Shown in pieces: positions 1-7,683 of a stretch of DNA of 8,291 nt. Positions within the stretch are counted from its first letter, which is position 1, and the number at the start of each line of letters is the position of its first letter. The notes beneath the pieces were generated by a model. That model saw nothing but the letters and a program-made list of their open reading frames with translations, was not told the DNA's origin and ran no database searches. Source of the DNA: Acidobacteriota bacterium. GTDB taxonomy: Bacteria; Acidobacteriota; UBA6911. The stretch spans positions 1-8,291 of the forward strand of contig JAFNAH010000040.1 of assembly GCA_017860075.1 (NCBI GenBank). Reading direction: 5' to 3'. The position numbers were made by a program, and so were the translations under genes.

Positions 1-34
1 CGATCGGACCTTCGATTGCGATATAGGAATTCAT
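1..34 (-). CDS. Deoxynucleoside kinase family protein, N-terminal fragment (runs off the window)
   Basis: Only the first 11 codons are inside the window, read leftward from an ATG at 34-32. They give MNSYIAIEGPI. This matches the start of dNK/dGK-type deoxynucleoside kinases, where a first beta strand leads into the P-loop (typically EGPIGVGKT). The ATG overlaps the folK stop codon as ATGA, the usual sign of translational coupling. folK next to a deoxynucleoside kinase gene is a known arrangement in several Gram-negative lineages. The family would phosphorylate deoxyadenosine, deoxyguanosine or deoxycytidine for nucleotide salvage. The catalytic part lies outside the window, so substrate and integrity cannot be judged. 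Another P-loop protein starting the same way is possible. Confidence 0.6.
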   Translation of the reverse strand, partial: MNSYIAIEGPI

Positions 35-543
35 ACTGAATCGTCTCCGCTCTGGTAGGGACGGACGATCGAGGTGTCGCGGCACGAGGCCAGCAGGGAC
101 GCGATGGTCTGCCGAAGTACGGGGTGCATGTATCCAGGGGCTATCTTTGCCAGCGGCTCGAGCACGAACCTGCGCTCCGCAACCCGGGGATGAGGAATCA
201 CGAGGCGCTCCGTCTCTATGACGCAGTTGCCGTAGAAAAGAATGTCCAGGTCCAGCAGGCGGGGAGCTCCCGGAAACGTGCGGGTGCGGCCCATGGCGAG
301 TTCAACCGCCTGGCAGAGATCGAGGAGTCCCTCTGCCGGAAGAACGGTTTCGATTTCAAACGCCATGTTCAGGAACCATGGCTGCTCGCGGAAGCCAACC
401 GGCTCGGTCTCAAAAAAGCGCGAGTGCTTCTTCAACAATACGCCCGCTTCCCGCAATGACGCCACCCCATGTTCAAGGTTCCGCCTGCGGTCTCCCAGGT
501 TCGCGCCGGCCGATATGTATGCGGTTTCCGAACGGGTGGTCAT
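31..543 (-). CDS. folK: 2-amino-4-hydroxy-6-hydroxymethyldihydropteridine pyrophosphokinase (HPPK)
   Basis: HPPK transfers pyrophosphate from ATP to 6-hydroxymethyl-7,8-dihydropterin, the step before dihydropteroate synthase in folate synthesis; it is cytosolic. Starting at the ATG at 543 gives 170 residues, close to the family's usual 160. Family blocks appear in order: SAGANLGDRRRNL near the N-terminus, ETEPVGF and then PWFLNMAFEIET (substrate pocket), GRTRTF...APRLLDLDIL with the two magnesium-binding Asp residues (98 and 100), and IPHPRVAERRFVLEPL near the C-terminus. One Arg common in the flexible loop before APR is Pro here, while the Arg of APR is kept. The frame extends upstream to a TTG at 561, but neither start has a convincing ribosome binding site; ATG is preferred because homology begins just after it. 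It lies 91 nt downstream of lptD on the same strand and overlaps the following kinase gene by 4 nt, so the three genes are probably co-transcribed. Confidence 0.93.
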   Translation of the reverse strand: MTTRSETAYISAGANLGDRRRNLEHGVASLREAGVLLKKHSRFFETEPVGFREQPWFLNMAFEIETVLPAEGLLDLCQAVELAMGRTRTFPGAPRLLDLDILFYGNCVIETERLVIPHPRVAERRFVLEPLAKIAPGYMHPVLRQTIASLLASCRDTSIVRPYQSGDDSV

Positions 544-634
544 CGCGTGCGCAGAAAGCAAACTCGAACAGGATCAGGAGCAACACCTTCCGGCACCCGT
601 GAAGCCGTTCGGCGACAGTTGAGCAACGGGCCGG

Positions 635-2860
635 CTATTGGAAGAGGCTCTCAGGCCTCTTGAGATTCCCGAAACTGCCGATTCCTTTCAGAGAAAATGA
701 GAACGTGAGCCTGTTCTCCGCCCTGATGCCGACGTCGTATTTCTGGTAATCCAGCGCGACTCCGCAGCAATCCCAGAAATACATCAGCCGCGTGTGGCTG
801 TTGAGCAGGCGCGACGAGAAAATATCATAGCTGATAGTCACACTCAGAGAAAGGCCGCGGTCCAGCCTGCCCCATCCGAACTGGCCCTGTATCTGGTTGC
901 TCTCGAATGTCCCCCGGTCAAGTTGGTTGGTCTTGAAATACGTCCCGGCTATGAACACGCGCTCCTGGTGCCACAAGGTGGTGATGCTGGCATCCAGCAA
1001 CCGGTCGAGCTTCGTGTCGAAATCGGCCCGGGCGTCGAAGGTGATGCCGGGTGCGGGGGTGACGCGCGCCACCACGTTCGTCGGGGCGAAGTTGCGCGCG
1101 ATGCTCGAAGTCGCAAAACCCGTGAGGGTGTACAGGGGGTAGAAGATGTTGGCCTGGCCCTCTTTGAATGCTCCGCCGAACGTCGGGTCGAAGTATTGCT
1201 TCTGAGTAATCGTGAACGACATGAATTCGTACGGCTGCACTGAACCCGTGGAAGTCCGCCTGTTCCTGAAGATCCGGTTTGCGACGCCGTATTCAACTTC
1301 ATTCGTGTCGGCTATCGGGTCCTGTGCGTCGAACCGGATGATGTTCTCCAACTGGTCGCCGATTCCGGAGATCATCCTGTACCTCAAGGTCGGCTCGACA
1401 ACGTGCTTGATCGGGTCGCCGGACGAGGCGCGGAACTCTCTTTCGAGAGTGGGAGTCCTCACGTCCACCTCGACGTCGAAGTACTTCCTGTTCAAGTGCT
1501 CCGTAACCGCAGCGGGTTCCGGGCCATACGCAATCCCGGCGCCATAGAAGGTGTCGCGGACCCCGACGGAGGGCATCACCGAGAAACCGGCAAGGCTCGG
1601 CAGGCGCAGGGCAATCGAGGGAAACACGTCAAACCGCTGGACAATCTTGGGAGTCTCGATGAGGGCGTCCGTACGCGAAAGCCCGTCCACCGAGGACCGG
1701 AGATAGAAGATCAGTGGGAGCCGCGGGATGGGTTTCCCCAGGGAGAAATACTCGAGCGTGGGCGACTCCCGTATCACGACCGAGCGACTCGGGTAGAACA
1801 CCTCCTGCCGCTGAAAGGTGAAGTTGGCGGAGAAACTGTCGCGATTCTGGGTCAGGAAAACGACCGATTCCTCCTGCGGGCTGGTCGCGGCCCGGAAGGT
1901 GTCGGAGAAGGCCTGGCGGAACTTGAAGTTCGTGGTCACGTTGGCGTGCGCGACGAGGCGGAAGTCGGCAGGCAGCCTGCTCACAGCATCGACGAAGACC
2001 TGTGCGCCGCCCTGGTCCAGCTTGTCGTTGATTCCGTACGCCTCGATGAACACTCTCGTCTGCGGGTTGGGTCGGGCCCGGAAAATGCCCCCGATGGCGA
2101 GGCCGCGCAGGGAGAAATAATCGCCATAGATCATGGCGTCCGCGCTGCGCCCCAGCGTCTGGAACCAGCCTTCGGAGAACACCCTCCCCTTTGAGTTCGA
2201 ATTGCCCATGTGGAACGGCACTAACCCGCTGCTGCGTTCCTTCTTTTCCATGGGCACGACCAGGTAAGGGAGGTACAGGAGCGGTACCCCCTTGACCTTG
2301 AACAGCATGTGGTGCAGACGCGCCGTGTGGTCCACGCGGATATTGGCTTTGCGGGTGCCGAATTCCCACTTTGGGCGCTTCTCCTGACACGAGGAAACAA
2401 ATCCGCGCTCGACACGGTAGGTGTCCCTGCCGGTCTTCACCACCGTCTCCCCGCGGATGAGGAATTCCTGGTCCGTGAACCCGGTCGCCTCGTAAAAGAC
2501 CCCTGTCTGCTCCTCGAAATTAAACTCCGCCCGTGTACACGAGAACCACTGCCGCTCATGGCTGAAGCGGATATTGCCTTTGGCGGTTCCCGCGCGGCTC
2601 TCCTCGTCGTACTCCGCTTCGTCGCAGGTAATGAGCATCTCCTGAAACGTGATATGGACGTGACCGCTGGCCCGGTAGCGGCTGCGCGTGATCCTCTCCT
2701 GGAAGTCGGATATCAGGACTACAGTCCCGTCCCGGTAGGGGATCTCGGTCTTCACCTGGGGAGACGGCTCCGCCGCAGTCTGCTGCCAGGCGAGTACGCT
2801 GGAACAGCCCGGTCCGAGAAATAGGACTGCAAGCCAGGCGACAAGAAGTCGCTGGGTCAT
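635..2860 (-). CDS. lptD: LPS-assembly outer-membrane protein LptD (OstA/Imp)
   Basis: LptD is the outer-membrane beta-barrel that, with LptE, inserts lipopolysaccharide into the outer leaflet. The protein has 741 residues (E. coli 784). Residues 4-24 form a signal peptide, probably cut near VLA-WQQ. Residues about 45-150 are an LptA/OstA-like beta-jellyroll with repeated ASGHV, TAKGN and YEATG turns, and the rest is the barrel. LLYLPYLVVPM follows the N-terminal domain, as in the family. A vicinal Cys pair, CC at 698-699, corresponds to the C-terminal pair of E. coli LptD that forms non-consecutive disulfides; Cys158 is a candidate N-terminal partner. The last strand is LTFSFSLKGIGSF. A GAGG ribosome binding site lies 8 nt before the ATG. 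No LptE is visible. The gene is divergent from archease-rtcB and leads into folK. Confidence 0.93.
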   Translation of the reverse strand: MTQRLLVAWLAVLFLGPGCSSVLAWQQTAAEPSPQVKTEIPYRDGTVVLISDFQERITRSRYRASGHVHITFQEMLITCDEAEYDEESRAGTAKGNIRFSHERQWFSCTRAEFNFEEQTGVFYEATGFTDQEFLIRGETVVKTGRDTYRVERGFVSSCQEKRPKWEFGTRKANIRVDHTARLHHMLFKVKGVPLLYLPYLVVPMEKKERSSGLVPFHMGNSNSKGRVFSEGWFQTLGRSADAMIYGDYFSLRGLAIGGIFRARPNPQTRVFIEAYGINDKLDQGGAQVFVDAVSRLPADFRLVAHANVTTNFKFRQAFSDTFRAATSPQEESVVFLTQNRDSFSANFTFQRQEVFYPSRSVVIRESPTLEYFSLGKPIPRLPLIFYLRSSVDGLSRTDALIETPKIVQRFDVFPSIALRLPSLAGFSVMPSVGVRDTFYGAGIAYGPEPAAVTEHLNRKYFDVEVDVRTPTLEREFRASSGDPIKHVVEPTLRYRMISGIGDQLENIIRFDAQDPIADTNEVEYGVANRIFRNRRTSTGSVQPYEFMSFTITQKQYFDPTFGGAFKEGQANIFYPLYTLTGFATSSIARNFAPTNVVARVTPAPGITFDARADFDTKLDRLLDASITTLWHQERVFIAGTYFKTNQLDRGTFESNQIQGQFGWGRLDRGLSLSVTISYDIFSSRLLNSHTRLMYFWDCCGVALDYQKYDVGIRAENRLTFSFSLKGIGSFGNLKRPESLFQ

Positions 2861-2917
2861 GAGATGCGCCTCATGGTTCGCACCGCCCGAGGGATTCAGG
2901 CCAACAGACGACGCCCT

Positions 2918-2946
2918 AACTTAACAAGCGTGCCGCCGCTCTTCAA
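2918..2946 (-). promoter_or_regulatory. Candidate sigma70-type promoter for lptD
   Basis: Reading leftward, a TTGAAG box (2946-2941) and a TAAGTT box (2923-2918) are 17 nt apart. This would place transcription start about 50 nt before the lptD ATG. The boxes match consensus at 4/6 and 3/6 only, so this is a weak prediction. No comparable pair was found for the divergent archease-rtcB operon in the same 240-bp gap. Confidence 0.3.
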
Positions 2947-3088
2947 ACTGTAATTTTGCGTCACTCCTGCCCGGTTCTGTGCCGGGCGCGAAGCCTGTCC
3001 TGCGCTCCCGGCTGACCCGGGGAGTCCACGCTGCAGGATGGCAGCGCCGGCGAGTGTTCCCGGGGACTACAAGTGGTATCCTCAAGTC

Positions 3089-3094
3089 AGGAGG
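3089..3094 (+). promoter_or_regulatory. Ribosome binding site that sets a TTG start for archease
   Basis: A perfect AGGAGG lies 6 nt upstream of the in-frame TTG at 3101. The frame stays open upstream to an ATG at 3038, but that ATG has only a weak GCAGG before it and would add 21 residues with no archease similarity. An in-frame TTG at 3095 directly abuts the AGGAGG and is too close. Confidence 0.8.
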
Positions 3095-3100
3095 TTGGCC

Positions 3101-3529
3101 TTGGAATCGCCGGCGGGGACCTATGAGTTCTTTGACCACGCGGCGGATGTCGGCATCCGCTGCCGGGCGGCTTCTGTCGGCTGCCTGTTTGAGGCCGCGG
3201 CCCGCGCGATGATGGAGTGGGCGGGCCCTCCTCCGGACGGCAATGACCCGGTCAGTTTGCAGGTAAACCTCGAGGCTGAAGACCGGGAGGAGATGCTCGT
3301 GCGGTGGTTGCAGGAAGTCCTCTACCTCTTCAGTCAGAGGCACCTCTACTTTGTCGCGGCAGGTTTCCTCCGTGTTACTGATACCACGCTGCAGGGCGAG
3401 CTGCTGGCCAAGCCCTGGGATCAGTCGTCCAGCCGCGAGTACCAGGAGATCAAGGCGATCACGTACCATCAGCTGCGCGTCTGCGAGGAGGGGGGGGTCT
3501 GGCACGCCAGCGTCATTCTGGATATCTGA
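3101..3529 (+). CDS. Archease, RtcB-activating protein
   Basis: Archease is a small metal-binding cofactor of RtcB. It speeds guanylation of the ligase, allows multiple turnover and widens nucleotide use. From the TTG start the protein has 142 residues, the usual family length. The N-terminal signature TYEFFDHAADVGI (family HTAD, here HAAD), the central EIKAITYH block and the C-terminal VILDI end are all present. The Asp residues in HAAD and in the final LDI are at the family's metal-binding positions. The start is chosen from the AGGAGG 6 nt upstream. The gene ends 18 nt before rtcB on the same strand, forming the known archease-RtcB partnership and implying co-expression in RNA repair or tRNA ligation. 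Confidence 0.93.
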   Translation: MESPAGTYEFFDHAADVGIRCRAASVGCLFEAAARAMMEWAGPPPDGNDPVSLQVNLEAEDREEMLVRWLQEVLYLFSQRHLYFVAAGFLRVTDTTLQGELLAKPWDQSSSREYQEIKAITYHQLRVCEEGGVWHASVILDI

Positions 3530-3547
3530 CGGAGCTGGGAGGGAGGA

Positions 3548-4984
3548 ATGGAACTGAGGAAGATTCACGACTACCTTTGGGAAATCCCGCAGACCGGCGG
3601 GATGCGGGTGCCGGGCAGAATCTATGCCACGAGGGACCTGCTTGCCGATCCGAAGAGCGACGAGAGCCTGCAGCAGGTCCGGAACGTGGCGCATCTGCCG
3701 GGCATTGTGAAGTACTCGATTGCCATGCCCGATATCCATTGGGGCTACGGGTTTCCGATCGGCGGCGTGGCCGCGATGCGCCTGGCCGACGGAGTGATCT
3801 CGCCGGGCGGCGTCGGCTACGATATCAATTGAGGGGTCCGGCTCATACGGACCGGTCTGGTCTGGAAAGCAGTTCAGGACAGGATCCCCGATATCGTGCG
3901 GTGCCTGTATCAGAAGATCCCTGCCGGTGTAGGCTCCTCCGGGGCCATCCCGAGACTCTCGTCGAAGGATGAGCGTCGAGTTCTTGAAACCGGCGCCCGG
4001 TGGGCGGTGCAGGAGGGCTACGGCCACCCGGAAGATCTTCATTACACCGAGGAGGGAGGGTGCCTCGCCGGCGCCGATGCGGACGAAGTGAGCGCGCGCG
4101 CCAGGGAACGGGGCTCTACCCAACTGGGGACCCTCGGCGGCGGGAATCACTTCGTGGAACTGGACGTCATTGACGAGGTTTTCCTGCCGGAGGTGGCTGC
4201 CGCGTTCGGCCTCGAAGCAGGAAACCTGGCAATCTTCATACACTCCGGCTCGCGCGGACTGGGTTACCAGGTGTGCGACGACTTCCTTGCAGTAATGGGC
4301 AAGGCGATGAGGAAGTACGATATCCAGCTTCCGGATCGCCAGCTTGCCTGCGCACCGCTCGATTCCGAAGAGGGGAGAAGGTACCTGGCCGCCATGGCCG
4401 GAGCCGCAAATTACGCCTGGGCCAACCGCCAGGTCATGATGGGACTGGCGGAACGGGCACTGTTGGAGACACTCGATATCTCCCCGCGGGAATTGGGATT
4501 CCGGCTGGTCTACGATGTGTGCCACAACATCGCCAAGTTCGAAGACCACTTGGTAGAGGGGCGTGAGCAGCGCCTCTGTGTCCACCGCAAGGGTGCGACG
4601 CGCGCATTCCCGCCGGGAGCAGCACAGGTTCCCGACGCTTACAGGGAGGTAGGGCAGCCGGTGCTTATCCCCGGGGACATGGGGACAGGTTCCTACGTCC
4701 TCGCAGGAACGCAACGCGCGATGGAGGAGAGCTTCGGCAGCAGCTGCCACGGGGCCGGCCGTGTCAAGAGCAGGACGCAAGCGTTGAAGTCAGCCCAGGG
4801 AAGAGACCTGTTTCTCGAGATGAAGGAGAGAGGCGTGACCCTGATGGCTTCAGGCCGCAGAACCGTGGCAGAAGAGATGCCGGAGGCATACAAGAACATC
4901 CACCTCGTGGTGGACGCCATCGAGCGCGCCGGTATCAGCAGGAAGGTGGCCCGTCTTCGTCCGGTCGGCGTCGTAAAGGGCTGA
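3548..4984 (+). CDS. rtcB: RNA-splicing ligase RtcB, selenocysteine-containing (TGA at codon 95 read as Sec)
   Basis: RtcB joins RNA 2',3'-cyclic-phosphate or 3'-phosphate ends to 5'-OH ends with GTP and Mn2+, in tRNA splicing or RNA repair. The frame from the ATG (GGGAGG 5 nt upstream) to the TGA at 4982-4984 has 478 codons, the family's full length, with one internal TGA (3830-3832). It falls in [15 protein letters not shown], where the family has an invariant Cys in DINCGVR. Other active-site residues are present: Asp92, His201 (GGGNHF), His232 (IHSGSRGLG), His326 (CHNIAK) and the guanylated His401 (SSCHGAGR), plus [12 protein letters not shown]. Spacing matches P. horikoshii Asp95, Cys98, His203, His234, His329 and His404 within a constant offset of 2-3. 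A SECIS-like hairpin follows the TGA. Without Sec insertion, translation would stop at 94 residues. A recent nonsense mutation is the alternative; it is less likely given the exact position and intact remainder. Confidence 0.88.
3841..3870 (+). promoter_or_regulatory. Putative bacterial SECIS element (selenocysteine insertion hairpin)
   Basis: The upper stem CGGACC (3848-3853) pairs with GGTCTG (3859-3864) as six consecutive pairs, one of them G-U. It closes a 5-nt apical loop GGTCT (3854-3858). A short lower stem, GCT (3841-3843) with AGC (3868-3870), is separated by an internal loop. The apical loop begins 21 nt after the TGA, within the spacing accepted for bacterial SECIS elements, and starts with G. 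The loop sequence recalls the GGUCU of the E. coli fdhF SECIS, which SelB recognises. The hairpin lies inside the rtcB coding sequence, as expected in bacteria. Drawn by eye, with no folding energy computed. Confidence 0.75.
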
Positions 4985-4992
4985 AGACAAGT

Positions 4993-5017
4993 AGGTCCGG
5001 TCTGTCAGACCGGACCT
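4993..5017 (+). terminator. Perfect 11-bp hairpin after rtcB, possible terminator and repeat unit 1
   Basis: AGGTCCGGTCT (4993-5003) is perfectly complementary to AGACCGGACCT (5007-5017) across a 3-nt loop. It begins 8 nt after the rtcB stop and is followed by CTTTC, a poor U-tract. It could end rtcB transcription, but weakly by the intrinsic rule. A related palindrome follows at 5040-5063, so it may instead belong to a repeat family. Confidence 0.5.
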
Positions 5018-5039
5018 CTTTCGGGGAGACGCCAGATCT

Positions 5040-5063
5040 TCCGGTCTGATCTAACAGAGCGGA
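5040..5063 (+). repeat. Second, imperfect copy of the palindromic unit
   Basis: TCCGGTCTG (5040-5048) pairs with CAGAGCGGA (5055-5063) with one G-G mismatch and a 6-nt loop. It shares the TCCGGTCTG...CGGACCT core with the hairpin at 4993-5017. In addition GTAGGTCCG at 4991-4999 and CGGACCTAC at 5060-5068 are perfect complements, so the two units form the ends of a larger imperfect inverted repeat of about 78 bp. This resembles an extragenic palindrome (REP/MITE-like). Its copy number elsewhere is unknown. Confidence 0.55.
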
Positions 5064-5098
5064 CCTACTTCTGGGTCACGCTGCCGTCGCCTAAACCC

Positions 5099-5126
5099 TT
5101 GACAAGGATGGACTCACATATTAAAT
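5099..5126 (+). promoter_or_regulatory. Sigma70-type promoter for groEL
   Basis: A perfect -35 box TTGACA (5099-5104) is followed after 16 nt by TTAAAT (5121-5126, 4/6 to TATAAT) in a locally AT-rich stretch. This predicts a transcript start near 5133 and a leader of about 30 nt. The GGGGGGGAA just before the ATG at 5163 is the only ribosome-binding candidate. No CIRCE operator (TTAGCACTC-N9-GAGTGCTAA) is present, so HrcA control is not supported. Confidence 0.65.
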
Positions 5127-5147
5127 ACGGGTGTTTTGCACTGATAA

Positions 5148-6782
<1,635 letters not shown>

Positions 6783-6807
6783 TCGACCCAAGTAACCATG
6801 TGTATTC

Positions 6808-6869
6808 CCGCGGTGCGCAGAGCCTGCAGGGCCCCGGCCTCAGGGCCCGGTGCATGCACACCGCCGCGG
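6808..6869 (+). other. GC-rich imperfect stem-loop between groEL and tpiA
   Basis: CCGCG (6808-6812) pairs with CGCGG (6865-6869), then GTG (6813-6815) with CAC (6859-6861). Inside, GGGCCC at 6829-6834 and again at 6843-6848 can pair across an 8-nt loop. There is no T-tract, so a classical intrinsic terminator is not supported. It could moderate read-through from groEL or structure the tpiA leader. No separate tpiA promoter was recognised in this 115-nt gap. Confidence 0.35.
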
Positions 6870-6897
6870 AGATTACTATCCCCGGAAAGGTGACAAG

Positions 6898-7647
6898 ATG
6901 AGACTCCCCGTGATTGCCGGCAACTGGAAGATGCACAAGACCATGGAAGAAGCGCGCGCGCTGACGCGTGCGATAAAGGACGGCGCGGGGGGCGCAACCC
7001 ACTGCACGGTCGTGCTGGCGCCGCCTTTTACGTCTCTGGCCGCGGTCTGCGGTGAGACAAAGGGCAGCTCCATCCAGCTGGCAGCCCAGAACGTGCACTG
7101 GGAGCCCAAAGGGGCCTTCACCGGTGAAATCAGCATCGCGATGCTCGAGGATGCAGGTTGCTCAATGGTCATCATCGGGCATTCGGAGCGCCGGCAGTAC
7201 TTCGGCGAAACGGATGAAACGGTGAACCGGCGGGTGAAGGCCGTGCTGAATTCATCCCTGAAGGCGATTGTGTGCATCGGCGAAACGCTGGCTGAGAGGG
7301 AAGCGGGACGGGTTCATGATCTGATAACGCAACAACTTGCCGGAGGACTAGCCGGCTTGACACACCAGTCGCTGTCGCATATCATTCTCGCCTACGAACC
7401 GGTTTGGGCAATCGGTACCGGGCGTACGGCGTCGCCTGAGATTGCTCAGGAAGTCCACAAAGCCATCCGAGATTGGCTTTCTAGACAATTCGGCACCGAG
7501 GCGGCTCAGGAGGTTCGTATACTCTATGGCGGAAGCGTCAAGCCGGACAATGTTTCGGTCCTGATGCGTCAGCCGGATATTGATGGCGCTTTGGTCGGTG
7601 GAGCGTGCCTCGAGGCGGAAAGCTTCCTGCGCATCATCCATTATTAG
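6898..7647 (+). CDS. tpiA: Triosephosphate isomerase
   Basis: TIM interconverts dihydroxyacetone phosphate and glyceraldehyde 3-phosphate in glycolysis and gluconeogenesis, as a cytosolic homodimer. The protein has 249 residues, the standard length. The catalytic residues are in place: Lys11 in AGNWKMHK, His95 in IIGHSERRQYFGE and Glu167 in AYEPVWAIGTG, whose segment leads into the mobile loop 6. The phosphate-binding YGGSVKPDN and GALVGGA motifs close the barrel. The ATG at 6898 is chosen because homology starts directly with it and GGAAAGG lies just upstream; the frame is open to a GTG at 6850 but those extra residues are not TIM-like. It precedes secG by 36 nt, an order common in several bacterial phyla. 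Confidence 0.97.
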   Translation: MRLPVIAGNWKMHKTMEEARALTRAIKDGAGGATHCTVVLAPPFTSLAAVCGETKGSSIQLAAQNVHWEPKGAFTGEISIAMLEDAGCSMVIIGHSERRQYFGETDETVNRRVKAVLNSSLKAIVCIGETLAEREAGRVHDLITQQLAGGLAGLTHQSLSHIILAYEPVWAIGTGRTASPEIAQEVHKAIRDWLSRQFGTEAAQEVRILYGGSVKPDNVSVLMRQPDIDGALVGGACLEAESFLRIIHY

Positions 7648-7683
7648 AACCCGGCTGAGCCGGCGGAAAGTAGGGCCCTGGCA

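Noticed and set aside
1403..2390. Long open frames on both strands within lptD
   Set aside because: They are out-of-frame shadows of lptD with low-complexity Arg/Pro/Gly composition and no family resemblance.
2861..3088. Promoter for archease-rtcB in the divergent gap
   Set aside because: TTAACA at 2921 and TGTAAT at 2949 are individually good boxes but are 22 nt apart, too far for a normal spacer; no other convincing pair was found on the plus strand.
3038..3100. Archease start at ATG 3038
   Set aside because: The 21 extra residues have no family similarity and the ATG has only a weak ribosome binding site, whereas AGGAGG precisely precedes TTG 3101.
3548..3832. A separate 94-residue RtcB fragment ending at the TGA, with a second gene starting at GTG 3896
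   Set aside because: The frame is the same on both sides, the codons between 3833 and 3895 encode the expected RtcB residues (GVRLIRTGL...), and there is no ribosome binding site suited to 3896. A single recoded protein explains the data better.
3830..3832. TGA read as Trp through a changed genetic code
   Set aside because: Other genes in the window end in TGA at their expected lengths, and the position calls for Cys or Sec, not Trp.
2921..4780. Long open frame (619 codons) on the minus strand opposite archease and rtcB
   Set aside because: It has no recognisable protein family, overlaps well-identified genes and is the usual product of GC-rich codon bias on the opposite strand.
3548..4984. 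rtcB as a nonsense pseudogene
   Set aside because: A random stop would rarely land on the one catalytic Cys codon. There are no frameshifts or lost motifs elsewhere, and a SECIS-like hairpin and intact archease accompany it. It remains the main alternative until the genome's Sec machinery is checked.
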